Positions 7,390-18,506 of a stretch of DNA of 64,000 nt are shown here, in pieces. The DNA is taken from NCBI RefSeq assembly GCF_002914585.1, contig NZ_PDDM01000009.1, forward strand, positions 1-64,000. Reading direction: 5' to 3'. The position numbers and the translations under genes are program-made. How positions within the stretch are numbered: the first letter of the stretch is position 1; each line of letters starts with the position of its first letter. Below the pieces are notes generated by a model, which saw only the letters and a list, made by a program, of their open reading frames with translations, ran no database searches and was not told the origin of the DNA. This DNA is from Pseudanabaena sp. BC1403 (GTDB lineage Bacteria > Cyanobacteriota > Cyanobacteriia > Pseudanabaenales > Pseudanabaenaceae).

Positions 7390-7929
7390 ATGCGTACTGT
7401 ACTTGTTCCCCTCTTTGAAGGCTTTGAAGAAATAGAAGCGATCACGATTATCGATGTGTTGCGGCGTGCTGGTGTTGATGTGACTACCGCCAGCTTAGCT
7501 GCTCAAACCGTGATCGGTGCTCATGCGATCGCCATTATTGCCGATAAGCTTCTTGAACAAGTCGATGCTAGTCAATTTGATGCGATCGTCCTTGCTGGAG
7601 GTGCAGGTACTTTTCGGCTCAGAGAAGATTCCAGAATTACCAAAATATTAATAGCCCATGCCGCAGCAAACAAGCTGGTCGCAGCTATCTGTGCAGCTCC
7701 TAGTGTTCTCTCTGCCGCAGGATTACTCAAGGATAAACGTGCAACATCCTATCCATCGGTTAAAGATCAAATGCAAGTCGCGGAATATTTGACAATTCCT
7801 GTGGTCGTTGATGGCAATGTGGTGACCAGTCGTGGCGCAGGAACAGCGATGGCATTTGCGCTCAAGTTAGCGGAAATTTTGCAAGGTGAAGCGATCGCCA
7901 ATCAACTTGCTATAGACATGATTGTTTAA
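7390..7929 (+). CDS. DJ-1/PfpI family protein
   Basis: 179-aa DJ-1 subfamily protein. The nucleophile-elbow Cys is at residue 101 (AAICAAPSVL), with the conserved acidic residue in FEGFEEIEA near the N-terminus that lowers its pKa. Relatives (YajL, human DJ-1) act as oxidative-stress or glyoxalase/deglycase proteins, with debated activity. GGTGA stands before the ATG. It is co-directional with the Fur-family gene, but a terminator separates them. Confidence 0.88.
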   Translation: MRTVLVPLFEGFEEIEAITIIDVLRRAGVDVTTASLAAQTVIGAHAIAIIADKLLEQVDASQFDAIVLAGGAGTFRLREDSRITKILIAHAAANKLVAAICAAPSVLSAAGLLKDKRATSYPSVKDQMQVAEYLTIPVVVDGNVVTSRGAGTAMAFALKLAEILQGEAIANQLAIDMIV

Positions 7930-7967
7930 AGCAAGAGAGAGACAAAGCACATCTCTCTCTTGCTTTA
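7928..7967. terminator. Bidirectional terminator
   Basis: Stem AAAGCAAGAGAGAGA/TCTCTCTCTTGCTTT between convergent genes, A-rich on the left and T-rich on the right. Confidence 0.8.
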
Positions 7968-7977
7968 ATTTTTACTT

Positions 7978-8583
7978 TTATGTAAAAGCAAGCAGTCCAA
8001 AGTATAAAAATATGCCCAAGATCGGTATAAACGTTAACAAACCATAAAGCGATGATTTGCCGAGATTAACTGGCATAGCAAATAAGATGATAAAGGCAAT
8101 GACGATGTTAACGAGGGGAATAAAAAGTAAGATTAGCCACCATCCTGGTTTTCCTGCGGCGCGAACCATTACCCAAGCTTGAGCGATCGGAATCCATGCC
8201 AGCCAACTATTGGGAATACTGAGCTTATCGGCAATTTTCATCATACAGAAACTGGTGAAAACATAGATGACAAGACCAAAACCTCCTGCAAAAAGAAGGA
8301 TTTTGTCTGCAAGAGCTTTTTGTTCATCAGTTAGTGAATCATAAGTTACTCTACTGGGATTAGTTGCGTCGGTGGGGGTGTCTTGAGCAATGAGCCGATC
8401 GTTATTTTGGGCAATTATTGAAGATGAAGCGATCGCATTTGACAACGAACTAGAAGCAGAAAAACTAGGCTCAACAACAAAATGCTGTAATCCAATCACA
8501 GCAAACAAAGCAATCAAAAACAGAGAAATTCTACGCCACACCATACCCAGATGTGTAAAGCGTAGATATTTGGATACTTTCAC
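7978..8583 (-). CDS. DUF5684-type membrane protein
   Basis: About 201-aa membrane protein: a possible N-terminal signal or anchor helix (SLFLIALFAVIGLQHFVV), a Ser/Asn-rich exported linker, then about four hydrophobic helices in the C-terminal half. The motif NSWLAWIPIAQ followed by GKPGWW is typical of the DUF5684 family. Function unknown. The ORF is open from a GTG at 8598, but the GTG at 8583 has a GGGAG ribosome site at good spacing and is preferred. Confidence 0.6.
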   Translation of the reverse strand: MKVSKYLRFTHLGMVWRRISLFLIALFAVIGLQHFVVEPSFSASSSLSNAIASSSIIAQNNDRLIAQDTPTDATNPSRVTYDSLTDEQKALADKILLFAGGFGLVIYVFTSFCMMKIADKLSIPNSWLAWIPIAQAWVMVRAAGKPGWWLILLFIPLVNIVIAFIILFAMPVNLGKSSLYGLLTFIPILGIFLYFGLLAFT

Positions 8584-8701
8584 TTTTAATACTCCCACAA
8601 CCAGTTCAAGATAGAACTTCTGGTAATAGAGTAAGCCTATAGGAATATCTATCTAGTGCATTAAAGAACTTCAAGTTTCTTAATTCTAGATCAAATTAAC
8701 C

Positions 8702-9187
8702 CTACGGCAATTTGCCAATGTAATCGCGGATTACGGGTGTAAAGATTTTAACGACCTGTTGATAAACTTCTCTTTTAAATCTAACAATCGAATCAAGAGT
8801 CTTATCGATCGCCATAAATTGCACCACCCGAAACTCGCGATCGTGGATATCTAACTTACAGTCAGACGCAGGATGATCCCAATAAAAAGCAAACCAACGC
8901 TGTCTTTGTCCACAATAGTTAGCCCATTTTCCCGACAGTTTTAAGGTTGACGGGAAATCGTAATACAACCATTCAGGATGTACATAGGCTAAAACGGCAT
9001 CATTAATGCCTACTTCTTCATATAGTTCACGCAAAGCTGCTGCTTGAGGATCTTCACCCTCATCGATTCCGCCCTGCGGAAATTGCCATGAATCAGGCAC
9101 ACCGACACGTTCACCGACTAGCACTTCACCTTTGCGGTTAAAAACAATAATCCCCACATTTGGGCGATAAGATTTTTCTGGTGTCAT
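8702..9187 (-). CDS. rppH: RNA pyrophosphohydrolase / Nudix hydrolase
   Basis: 161-aa Nudix protein. The Nudix box spans about residues 39-61 (GGIDEGED then RELYEEVG) with all catalytic Glu present. PDSWQFPQGG before the box and the WANYCGQRQRWF segment match RppH/NudH and the plant NUDT25/27 Ap4A hydrolases. It likely removes pyrophosphate from 5'-triphosphate RNA or hydrolyses dinucleoside polyphosphates. Single gene, with hairpins downstream of neighbouring ilvB. Confidence 0.88.
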   Translation of the reverse strand: MTPEKSYRPNVGIIVFNRKGEVLVGERVGVPDSWQFPQGGIDEGEDPQAAALRELYEEVGINDAVLAYVHPEWLYYDFPSTLKLSGKWANYCGQRQRWFAFYWDHPASDCKLDIHDREFRVVQFMAIDKTLDSIVRFKREVYQQVVKIFTPVIRDYIGKLP

Positions 9188-9240
9188 AGATTTTCACGTA
9201 AACAAAGCAAAAGCATAGCACCGCCGCCAATTATCATCAA

Positions 9241-9385
9241 AAAGAGAAATCCTCACGCTGAGCGTGAGGATTTCTCTTTAATACCACAACACAAAATGGC
9301 TATGCCATTTTGTGCTTTTAAAACCCTTACTGGGTTCGGTTTTTAATTCACAAAAATGTCGTCATACTTTTGTGAATTGGCATAA
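9241..9385. repeat. Cluster of three palindromic intergenic elements
   Basis: 9241-9279 is a near-perfect hairpin (AAAGAGAAATCCTCACGCT and its complement). 9283-9318 has arms ACAAAATGGC/GCCATTTTGT. 9340-9385 has arms AATTCACAAAA/TTTTGTGAATT. The last two are joined by a linker containing AAACCCTTACTGGGTT and belong to the repeat family also seen near 16.0, 26.1, 53.9 and 63.1 kb. Confidence 0.8.
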
Positions 9386-9429
9386 TAGAGATAGGAGTGG
9401 CGTATAGCGCCGACCCGCAGATCGTGGAT

Positions 9430-11205
9430 CTAAACTAAAGCTCGTTCCAACTGAGCCACAGGCTCTAATATCTCAGGGCTTAGCCTCCGCTTAGGAGTTT
9501 GCAGCCCAACCATTTCCGCATTGCTTGCTCCTGGTGGAACCATCGGATAACAGTTCTCATTGCGCTTCACACGGAAATCAGCAAACACTGGCCCATCATA
9601 GGCAAGAATTTCCGCAACAGCAGATTGCAAATCACTTGGCTCAATAACCTTTATGCCCTTAATGCCAAAGGCTTCAGCAAGCTTCACAAAATCAGGCATA
9701 CCCACTTCCATATTAGAAGAGGAGTATCGCTCATCATAGAAACTTTCTTGCCACTGACGCACCATGCCTTGCCAACCATTATTAATAATGATCACTTTGA
9801 CCTTGATGCCATACTGCGCCAATGTGCCAAGCTCCTGAATATTCATCTGAATACTAGCATCGCCGCTAATACAGATCACTTGATCATCGGGAAGAGCTAC
9901 TTTTGCACCCATTGCCGCAGGCATTCCATAGCCCATCGTGCCAAGTCCAGCACTCGAAATCCACTTGCGAGGACCAGTTTTAATTAACTGCGCTGCCCAC
10001 ATTTGGTGCTGACCAACATCAGTAGTGAAATAAGCATTGGGCGCTTGCTTGCCGAATTCATAGATGACTTGTTGCGGAGATAGCACATTGTCATAGGCAG
10101 GGACTTCAAGTGGATAGTCTTCTTTCCACTCATCAAGCTGAACAAACCAATCCTTGGTTTGAATATTTTCTTCATAGCTTGTGGCTTCAAGAATTGCCTG
10201 CAATACTTCCTTTACATCGCCAACGATGGGCACGTCAGGTTTGCGGTTTTTACCAACTTCAGCAGGATCGATGTCTATGTGAATAACTTTGGCTTCAGGC
10301 GCAAATGTATCTAGGCGACCTGTAACGCGATCGTCAAATCTTGCCCCAACAGCAATTAATAGATCGCAACCCTGTACGGCAAAGTTAGCGTAGGCAGTAC
10401 CATGCATTCCCAACATGCCAACGGAAAGGTAATTATTTTCATCATAAGCACCTTTACCCATCAGGGTAGTGGTCACAGGCAACTGAAAGCGTTTGGCTAA
10501 TTCAGCAAGCTCAACATGGGCATCGGCAAGTACCGTACCGCCGCCTGCGTAAAGTAATGGTCTTTTGGCTTCACGAATCAACGCGATCGCTGCTGCAATT
10601 TGATGTAAATATCCTTTGACCTTGGTCTGATAACCAGGCAAATTAATCTTCACATCAGGATTATATTCAAATGATTGCTGCGCAATGTCCTTAGGAATAT
10701 CGATTAATACGGGGCCGGGGCGACCAGTCCCTGCAATGTGAAAAGCCTCAGTAACGATCCGCGCAATATCTTCAGCTCTACGAATCACATAGGAATGCTT
10801 AACAATTGGAAGAGTAATGCCCCAGATATCCGTTTCTTGAAATGCATCAGTACCGATCGCATAGGAAGGAACTTGCCCTGTGATCACCACCATTGGAATC
10901 GAGTCCATTTGCGCTGTAGCAATACCCGTCACCAGATTGGTTGCTCCAGGCCCTGAAGTCGCAACGCATACACCCACATTTCCAGTGGCACGAGCATATC
11001 CATCAGCAGCATGGACCGCTCCTTGCTCATGACGCACGAGGTAATGTTTAATTTCCCCTCTTGCCTCAGATTTATAAATTTCATCGTACACTGGCAGGAT
11101 TGCTCCACCAGGGTAGCCAAAAATATGCTTAACACCCTGTCGTCTCACACTATCGATGAGAGCAAATGCACCCGTTGTTCGCAAAGTAGCCTCCTCTAGA
11201 CTCAT
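9430..11205 (-). CDS. ilvB: Acetolactate synthase large subunit
   Basis: 591-aa thiamine-diphosphate enzyme, first step of branched-chain amino-acid synthesis (two pyruvate to acetolactate, or pyruvate plus 2-oxobutyrate to acetohydroxybutyrate). The activating Glu is in [19 protein letters not shown] near residue 60. The central FAD/ADP-type domain has [15 protein letters not shown]. The C-terminal ThDP motif runs [19 protein letters not shown] to IINN. The C-terminal PMVPPGASN segment is typical of this subunit. The regulatory subunit IlvH is not adjacent, as is common in cyanobacteria. Confidence 0.95.
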   Translation of the reverse strand: MSLEEATLRTTGAFALIDSVRRQGVKHIFGYPGGAILPVYDEIYKSEARGEIKHYLVRHEQGAVHAADGYARATGNVGVCVATSGPGATNLVTGIATAQMDSIPMVVITGQVPSYAIGTDAFQETDIWGITLPIVKHSYVIRRAEDIARIVTEAFHIAGTGRPGPVLIDIPKDIAQQSFEYNPDVKINLPGYQTKVKGYLHQIAAAIALIREAKRPLLYAGGGTVLADAHVELAELAKRFQLPVTTTLMGKGAYDENNYLSVGMLGMHGTAYANFAVQGCDLLIAVGARFDDRVTGRLDTFAPEAKVIHIDIDPAEVGKNRKPDVPIVGDVKEVLQAILEATSYEENIQTKDWFVQLDEWKEDYPLEVPAYDNVLSPQQVIYEFGKQAPNAYFTTDVGQHQMWAAQLIKTGPRKWISSAGLGTMGYGMPAAMGAKVALPDDQVICISGDASIQMNIQELGTLAQYGIKVKVIIINNGWQGMVRQWQESFYDERYSSSNMEVGMPDFVKLAEAFGIKGIKVIEPSDLQSAVAEILAYDGPVFADFRVKRNENCYPMVPPGASNAEMVGLQTPKRRLSPEILEPVAQLERALV

Positions 11206-12542
<1,337 letters not shown>

Positions 12543-12544
<2 letters not shown>

Positions 12545-12600
12545 AACCTAAATAAAAAACAAAGGCTCGCATAGAGCCTTTGTTTTTTATTTTAGGTTTT
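12543..12600 (+). terminator. Terminator of petH
   Basis: Long hairpin overlapping the petH stop: AAACCTAAATAAAAAACAAAGGCTC pairs with its near complement, ending in a T-rich arm. Confidence 0.85.
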
Positions 12601-12649
12601 AACTCCCACTTGGTTTCATAATTAGAGCTGCTACTGCTCACCCGTAAAG

Positions 12650-13969
12650 ATGGAATTTTTCTGGTTACTTGTCGGAATTGGCATTGGTGCGATCGCTACT
12701 AGCGCTTGCTGGTTTAGCTGGAATTATGCCAAGCAAAGACAAAATCTTAGATTGCGTAAGCGATCGCGTCATGTATTTAAAGCAAAATCGATCCGTAGTT
12801 TTAAATTATGGACGCAGAATGTCCAACAAAATATTCGGCAGAGCTATAACGATCAATTTAATGCTCAATTTCAAATAACCGAGTCTAATGAAGATGAATA
12901 CGAGCGCTTACTGTGGGCAAAAGTTGTTGACCTATCTCCCATCGGCTATATCCAAGTCAATCAAGATAACCGCTTAGTGGTATGTAATCAACAAGCCGCA
13001 ACCATTATGGGGATTGCCAACCACCAACAAGGATTAATTCGTAAGCCATTTTTGCTGCAACTAATTCGCTCCTATGAGCTTGATCATCTTGTCGAACAAA
13101 CGCGATCGCAAAGTTTAGCCTCCAAAGTTGATTGGGTCTTTCATCCCGCCATTCCTGATCCTGTTGATCCCGTACCACAGGTAGGTAGACCGATTCGGGC
13201 TTGTAGTATTTACTTGGGGCATGGTCAAGTTGGTATTTTTTTGATAGATCGCCAAGAAGCAGTAGCGATTACTCAGCAACGCGATCGCTGGACTTCTGAC
13301 ATAGCCCATGAACTTAAAACACCTCTAACCTCGATTCGTCTGGTTGCGGAGACTCTTGAGCCCCGCGTTGATCCTGCAGCAAGAATTTGGGTGGAGCGAC
13401 TACTCAGCGAAATAGAGCGGATGACCAAACTTGTCCAAGACTTGCTCGAATTAGGACAGATGGATGTGGGGATTGAGTCTGTACTGAACCTAAGCGAGGT
13501 GAATTTATCGTCAATAGTGCGATCGGTCTGGGCAACCCTTGAGCCATTAGCAAATCGAAAACAAGTCAAACTCAGATATATTGGCAGCGAACAATTACTT
13601 TGGCAACTTGATGAATCACGCATTTATCGGCTTTTGCTGAACTTATTAGACAACAGTATTAAGCACAGTCCATCTCTTCAGTCGATTACAATCAAAACCA
13701 GCGTGTTAGACTCGACCTTAATAATAGAAATAATCGATGCAGGAGAGGGCTTTCCTGAAGAAGCTTTACCTCATGTTTTTGATCGTTTTTATAAAGTCGA
13801 TCTATCACGAACAAGATCGGGAATGGATCGTGGGGGGAATGGATTAGGCTTAGCGATCTCTCGTCAGATTGTTACATTACATAAAGGAGTGATCGCTGCC
13901 AAAAATCATCCTGAGACTGGTGGAGTATGGATTACGATCACGCTACCATATCAAAATCCTACAAAATAA
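12650..13969 (+). CDS. Sensor histidine kinase, SphS-like
   Basis: 439-aa kinase: one N-terminal hydrophobic segment (about 3-25), a basic linker, a PAS-like domain (about 90-200), then HisKA with phospho-acceptor His220 in SDIAHELKTPLTSIR, and an HATPase domain with NLLDNSIKH (N box), DAGEGFP (G1), FDRFYKVD (F box) and GGNGLGLAI (G2). The architecture and H-box resemble SphS/PhoR, the phosphate-starvation sensor, whose single N-terminal helix and PAS domain are arranged this way. No response regulator is adjacent, so that assignment rests on layout only. Confidence 0.7.
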   Translation: MEFFWLLVGIGIGAIATSACWFSWNYAKQRQNLRLRKRSRHVFKAKSIRSFKLWTQNVQQNIRQSYNDQFNAQFQITESNEDEYERLLWAKVVDLSPIGYIQVNQDNRLVVCNQQAATIMGIANHQQGLIRKPFLLQLIRSYELDHLVEQTRSQSLASKVDWVFHPAIPDPVDPVPQVGRPIRACSIYLGHGQVGIFLIDRQEAVAITQQRDRWTSDIAHELKTPLTSIRLVAETLEPRVDPAARIWVERLLSEIERMTKLVQDLLELGQMDVGIESVLNLSEVNLSSIVRSVWATLEPLANRKQVKLRYIGSEQLLWQLDESRIYRLLLNLLDNSIKHSPSLQSITIKTSVLDSTLIIEIIDAGEGFPEEALPHVFDRFYKVDLSRTRSGMDRGGNGLGLAISRQIVTLHKGVIAAKNHPETGGVWITITLPYQNPTK

Positions 13970-14005
13970 AAATTGTAAAGCTCTGAGCACTTTCATAACT
14001 AAATC

Positions 14006-14998
14006 ATGAGCGCAGAAAAACTTCTGAAAGAATATGCTTCTGGTCGGCGTGACTTTGCCAGCTTAAATCTAGCTAATGCCAATTTGTTTAATAGCGATTT
14101 AATCGGCGTTAACTTGACCAAAGCTGACATGAGGCGAGTGAATCTTGTATTTGCTTTTCTTAACAAGGTTACCTTTAATCATGCCAATTTATCGGGTGCA
14201 AAACTCGGTGGTGCAACGCTTAACCAAGCGATCATGATGAGTACCAATCTGTCCGAGGCGGATTTACATGGAGCAATGTTGCAACGGGTGAATCTATTTG
14301 GGGCAAATCTGTCCCTTGCCAACTTGATGGATGCTAATCTAAGTGAGGCAGATTTACGCAGCGCCAACCTCCGTGGCGCAAATTTACGCTGTGCAATATT
14401 AAGTGCCACTCTCATGAGAGAAGAGCGAGGCTATCCTCCTACAAGTATGAGTGGCGCAAATTTACGCAAGGCAGATTTACGCGGAGCAAACCTAAGTGGA
14501 GCCGATCTTACGGGAGTTGATCTTTCTGACGCAAATCTTAGTGAAGCAACTCTCTCAAGGGTTAATTTGCAAGGAGCTAATTTGAGTGGTGCGATCGCGA
14601 TCGGGGCAATTTTTACTGAGGCAAATCTGAGTAATGTAAATCTTACAGAGGCGAATCTTAAAGGTGCAAACCTGACAAAGGCTGATCTCAAAAATGCAAA
14701 CCTGCGTCTCGCTAATCTATTTGCAGCAAATCTCACTAAAGCGAATATGAGCATGACAACATTAAGTAGTGCAGGATTGATTCAGTCAATACTTAATGGT
14801 AGTGATCTATCGCGATCGCTGTTAGACAAAGCCAATCTTAGTCAAGCTAGTCTAGTTGATGCTTACTTAGTAAGAGCCAATCTTGATGGAGCCGATTTTA
14901 GTGATGCTGTGCTGACCAGAGCTGAGATGAGTGGAGCTAGCACTATTGGTACAATTTTTAGTGGCGCAACAATGCCTGATGGTAAATCTCACTCTTAA
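14006..14998 (+). CDS. Pentapeptide-repeat protein
   Basis: 330-aa protein made almost wholly of A(N/D)LxX pentapeptide repeats, interrupted near residue 140 by EERGYPPTSM. Such proteins fold as a right-handed four-sided beta-helix and are abundant in cyanobacteria, mostly with unknown role. The first 15 residues (SAEKLLKEYASGRRDF) are the usual cap motif before the helix. It follows the histidine kinase by 36 bp and could be co-transcribed. Confidence 0.85.
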   Translation: MSAEKLLKEYASGRRDFASLNLANANLFNSDLIGVNLTKADMRRVNLVFAFLNKVTFNHANLSGAKLGGATLNQAIMMSTNLSEADLHGAMLQRVNLFGANLSLANLMDANLSEADLRSANLRGANLRCAILSATLMREERGYPPTSMSGANLRKADLRGANLSGADLTGVDLSDANLSEATLSRVNLQGANLSGAIAIGAIFTEANLSNVNLTEANLKGANLTKADLKNANLRLANLFAANLTKANMSMTTLSSAGLIQSILNGSDLSRSLLDKANLSQASLVDAYLVRANLDGADFSDAVLTRAEMSGASTIGTIFSGATMPDGKSHS

Positions 14999-15185
14999 CT
15001 AAGTATTTCGGCGTAATTAAACCCCAGACTCAAAACCCTCGCAGCAGGCGGCGCAGGTTTTAGAGTTTTATATTTAATTGCGTCTAATTACTTAAAAGGT
15101 CGTATTTGTACAGCCTAAGATCCTTGACTTAGAATGCCTTCATCAATCAATATGTCAACTGAGCATTGCAGCGCACAACAAAAAT

Positions 15186-15911
15186 ATGGAAGATTTAAAT
15201 CTTCTAGAGGAAGTAATAGATAGCTTAGAGCAAGACAGCAATGTTCTTCGCATCAAACGACTGATCCTCTTTACCTGTCATGATTCTTGGTCAAACGATG
15301 TCAACGAAGTTAAATCGTTGCATATGAGTCTGCTCGTCCGAGACTTGATGATCATGTTTCCTGATCTCAATAGGCTCAAGCACAAGTTAAACAGCCAAGT
15401 TAAGCAACTTAGCAAGCAGTCAGACTATTTACTGGCTGCTGACAACATTATCGATAGTCTTGGATTTCTCTATACTCTGCGGGATGAAGGAAAACTTCCC
15501 CATAGTTTTTTAAACCTAGAGACATCTTCAGACTCTCAAAATGGATCTCTTCCAATTAGAGATGAGGGGGCTGAGAGAAACGATAGTGATACGATTCCCC
15601 ATAAACACAATCTTCAATATTTAACGAATCTATTTGATTTGCGTAATGATATTTCACGAAATGTCAGTCCTCTTCATGCCAAAATTCTGCTTTTTTCAAG
15701 TCTAAATTATCGTTTTAGCCCACAAGAACGTGACTGGTCAGCACTCTATACCTACGATATTGATGATTTGATTCAGCTTATCTTTCAAACCTATGAAACT
15801 GTTGAAGCCCTAGAAACAAGGCTAACTGAAGTAAGCCTAACGCTAGATCAACCTGAAGATGCTAAACGCGCCGCTGCTGTAATTTTACAAGCCATCAAAC
15901 CTTTCTATTAA
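15186..15911 (+). CDS. Conserved hypothetical protein
   Basis: 241-aa soluble protein I do not recognise. It is mostly alpha-helical in character, rich in Leu, Asp and Ser, with a polar linker around residues 118-138. No membrane segment or catalytic motif is evident. It stands alone between the pentapeptide gene and a transporter, and a 61-bp hairpin follows it. The start is the first ATG; no strong ribosome site is visible. Confidence 0.6.
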   Translation: MEDLNLLEEVIDSLEQDSNVLRIKRLILFTCHDSWSNDVNEVKSLHMSLLVRDLMIMFPDLNRLKHKLNSQVKQLSKQSDYLLAADNIIDSLGFLYTLRDEGKLPHSFLNLETSSDSQNGSLPIRDEGAERNDSDTIPHKHNLQYLTNLFDLRNDISRNVSPLHAKILLFSSLNYRFSPQERDWSALYTYDIDDLIQLIFQTYETVEALETRLTEVSLTLDQPEDAKRAAAVILQAIKPFY

Positions 15912-15934
15912 AAAGCTACAGTGCTTTTCAATCC

Positions 15935-15995
15935 CAAACCAAGAGGGCTTTTGAAAGTGTTGCTTTGCAACACTTTCAAAAGCCCTCTTGGTTTG
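15935..15995. terminator. Perfect 29-bp-stem hairpin
   Basis: Arms of 29 bases (CAAACCAAGAGGGCTTTTGA... and exact complement) around a TTT loop, 24 bp after the hypothetical gene. It is long for a terminator and lacks a clear T-tail. Confidence 0.75.
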
Positions 15996-16027
15996 TTTGA
16001 ACTGCTATAAAACTCTAATGGGATTTG

Positions 16028-16073
16028 GTTTTCAAAACACAAAAGTGTCGCCACACTTTTGTGTTTTGGGATA
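16028..16073. repeat. AAAAGTGT-type palindromic repeat
   Basis: Arms CAAAACACAAAAGTGT/ACACTTTTGTGTTTTG, preceded by CTCTAATGGGATTTGGTT. Same family as the copies at 9.3, 26.1 and 63.1 kb. It lies just before the transporter start. Confidence 0.8.
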
Positions 16074-16098
16074 ATATCAAGTTAAACGTCGAGGCAAA

Positions 16099-16989
16099 AT
16101 GACTAGTCCGCAAACTAAAGACGCGACTATGGGACTTGTTTATGGGCTTCTCGGTGTCATAATTTTTAGTATTACTTTGCCAGCAACCCGTATTGCTCTA
16201 ACTGAATTCGATCCAGTATTTGTGGGACTAGGACGAGCGGTAATTGCTACGGGATTGTCATTGATTTTACTAATTACCACAAGACAGCCAATCCCATCTT
16301 GGCGATTTCTACCCAGTTTTGCTGTTGTCGTAGTTGGTGCTGTTGTAGGATTTCCGTTACTCTCAACCCTAGCAATGCGCGACGCTTCTGCGTCCTATGG
16401 AGCTGTAATTATCGGTCTATTGCCGCTTGCTACGGCTTTGTTTGGAGTTTTGCGAGCAGGAGAGCGACCATCGGTAAAATTTTGGATTTTTGCGATCGCG
16501 GGTAGTGGATTGGTGATTACTTTTGCGCTGATATCTGGTACAGGGAATATTCGTTTTGCGGATTTGGCTTTGCTAGGAGCAGTTTTCGCCGCAAGTTTGA
16601 GCTATGCAGAGGGAACGGTGTTAGCGCGTACTTTTGGATCGTGGCAGGTCGTGTGTTGGGCTTTGGTCTTTTCCTTCCCGTTTGTGTTGCCGATTGTATT
16701 GCAACATTTGCCATCTTCTTTTACAACTATTTCTAGCAGTGCTTGGATAGGCTTCTTGTATGTCAGTTGTTTCAGCATGTTTTTGGGATTTTTTGCTTGG
16801 TATCGAGGTTTATTTTTAGGTGGCATTGCTCGGATTGGTCAGCTACAACTTTTTCAGCCATTTTTGACGATCATTGCCTCAGCGATATTGCTAGGAGAGC
16901 CAATGACTTTCACGACATTGGGTTTTGCTTCGGGGGTAGTAGTATGTGTAGCCTTGGGCAGAAGCTCTCAATTTAACTCTAGTAAATAG
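16099..16989 (+). CDS. DMT-superfamily (EamA) transporter
   Basis: 296-aa membrane protein with ten predicted helices in two EamA halves. Each half shows the family pattern, including the helix-4 type stretch ASYGAVIIGLLPLATALFG. Members export amino acids, metabolites or toxic compounds, and the substrate here cannot be inferred. GAGG precedes the ATG. The gene is single, bounded by palindromic repeats on both sides. Confidence 0.85.
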   Translation: MTSPQTKDATMGLVYGLLGVIIFSITLPATRIALTEFDPVFVGLGRAVIATGLSLILLITTRQPIPSWRFLPSFAVVVVGAVVGFPLLSTLAMRDASASYGAVIIGLLPLATALFGVLRAGERPSVKFWIFAIAGSGLVITFALISGTGNIRFADLALLGAVFAASLSYAEGTVLARTFGSWQVVCWALVFSFPFVLPIVLQHLPSSFTTISSSAWIGFLYVSCFSMFLGFFAWYRGLFLGGIARIGQLQLFQPFLTIIASAILLGEPMTFTTLGFASGVVVCVALGRSSQFNSSK

Positions 16990-17002
16990 GTAGGCACAAT
17001 TA

Positions 17003-17047
17003 AATACCAACCCTCAAAATGACGCTGCCATTTTGAGGGTTGGTATT
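17003..17047. repeat. TACCAACCCTCAAAATG palindrome
   Basis: Arms AATACCAACCCTCAAAATG/CATTTTGAGGGTTGGTATT after the transporter. It shares its CTCAAAATGGC..GCCATTTTGAG core with the copy at 20.2 kb. Confidence 0.8.
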
Positions 17048-17119
17048 AATTTAAGATTGACTATTGTTACGTAAATCAAGATAAGCTTCTACAAATATTA
17101 GTTTTCATATTGACAAGCA

Positions 17120-18463
17120 ATGGCAGCTACTTCCTCCCGACAGCCTAAGATTATTGTTCTTGATGACGATCCGACGGGTTCGCAAACGGTGCATAGCTGC
17201 CTACTGCTAACTAAATGGGATGTGGAAACTTTGCGGATCGGACTAGCCGATGCCTCGCCAATTATGTTTGTGCTGACAAATACGCGATCGCTTACGCCTG
17301 AAGATGCTACCAGCGTGACTCGCGAAGTTTGTCGTAACCTTAAGCCTGCGCTCGAAGCTGAAGGCATCCAAGAATTTATGATCGTTAGTCGCTCTGACTC
17401 GACGCTGCGGGGACATTATCCCATCGAGACGGATGCGATCGCTGAAGAGCTAGGTGATTTTGATGCACATTTTCTTGTGCCAGCATTTTTTGAAGGTGGG
17501 CGTTTCACCAAATCGAGTGTGCATTATTTAGTAGTTAACGGTATACCTACTCCAGTCCATGAAACGGAATTCGCTAAGGACTCTGTATTTGGCTATAAGC
17601 ACAGCTATTTGCCTGATTATGTCGAAGAAAAAACCAAGGGCAAAATTCTTGCCGCAGATGTCCAGCGATTTTTATTAGGAGAAATTCGTGCAGGTGTACG
17701 TCAGCGCTTAGCACGCTTGCATGACAATCAATGCGGTGTGGTAGATGCAGAAAACCAAGCCGATCTGAATCAATTTGCCTCGGATATTTTGGCAGTTGCT
17801 TCGACTGGTAAAAGGTTTTTATTCCGCAGCGCCGCGAGTTTACTAACTGCCCTTGCGAAGCTCCCGCCCCAGCCGATCGCTGCCGAGGACATGTCGAAAT
17901 ATATGCGATCGCACAAAGCGGGTGTAGCGATCGTTGGCTCCCATGTCAAAAAAACTACTGAGCAGTTAGAACATTTGCTCAAAGCACCCAATACAGTTCC
18001 TGTGGAGATTGATGTCTCGCGCCTATTAAATGATGCCGATGCTCAATCAGCAATGCTTAAACAAGAAGCGCTAGCCCAAGTTCAGCAAGCCCACGCATCG
18101 GGTAAAACCGCTGTGGTGTTTACCAGCCGAAAAGAATTGGAATTTGCCGATACATCTACCCGTCTTGCTTTTGGTCAGTCAGTCTCAGCGCTTTTGATGG
18201 CGATCGTGCAGGAATTACCCGCAGATATTGGATTCTTAATTAGTAAAGGGGGCATTACATCCAATGATGTTTTGAGTACGGGGTTGAATTTGCCAACGGC
18301 AAGACTGCTAGGACAAATACTTGCTGGTTGTTCCGTTGTGCGTACTCCCGAAGATCATCCTCGTTTCCCCGATTTACCCGTTGTCTTATTCCCTGGGAAT
18401 GTAGGTGATGCAAATGCATTGGCAACTGTATATACGAGACTTGCGATCGGTATCGAAACCTAA
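17120..18463 (+). CDS. Four-carbon acid sugar kinase family protein (DUF1537)
   Basis: 447-aa member of the DUF1537/OtnK/DenD family, which phosphorylates four-carbon acid sugars such as erythronate or threonate. The N-terminal substrate domain shows LDDDPTGSQTVH and SRSDSTLRGHYP. The C-terminal nucleotide domain shows ISKGGITSNDVL and VLFPGNVGD. No matching dehydrogenase, isomerase or aldolase is adjacent, so the substrate is open. Both this stop and that of the convergent pentapeptide gene lie within one shared hairpin. Confidence 0.85.
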   Translation: MAATSSRQPKIIVLDDDPTGSQTVHSCLLLTKWDVETLRIGLADASPIMFVLTNTRSLTPEDATSVTREVCRNLKPALEAEGIQEFMIVSRSDSTLRGHYPIETDAIAEELGDFDAHFLVPAFFEGGRFTKSSVHYLVVNGIPTPVHETEFAKDSVFGYKHSYLPDYVEEKTKGKILAADVQRFLLGEIRAGVRQRLARLHDNQCGVVDAENQADLNQFASDILAVASTGKRFLFRSAASLLTALAKLPPQPIAAEDMSKYMRSHKAGVAIVGSHVKKTTEQLEHLLKAPNTVPVEIDVSRLLNDADAQSAMLKQEALAQVQQAHASGKTAVVFTSRKELEFADTSTRLAFGQSVSALLMAIVQELPADIGFLISKGGITSNDVLSTGLNLPTARLLGQILAGCSVVRTPEDHPRFPDLPVVLFPGNVGDANALATVYTRLAIGIET

Positions 18464-18506
18464 AAAAGTGTAAGACGGCGCTCCGCGCCGTCTTACACTT
18501 TTTTAG
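18460..18506. terminator. Bidirectional terminator holding both stop codons
   Basis: Perfect stem CTAAAAAAGTGTAAGACGGC.../complement with a TCC loop between convergent genes. A-run on one side and T-run on the other, so it can work in both directions. Confidence 0.88.

Noticed and set aside
14179-14754. Antisense Arg/Leu/Phe-rich ORFs opposite the pentapeptide gene
   Set aside because: Composition is the complement of A(N/D)LxX repeats; the sense frame is clearly the gene.
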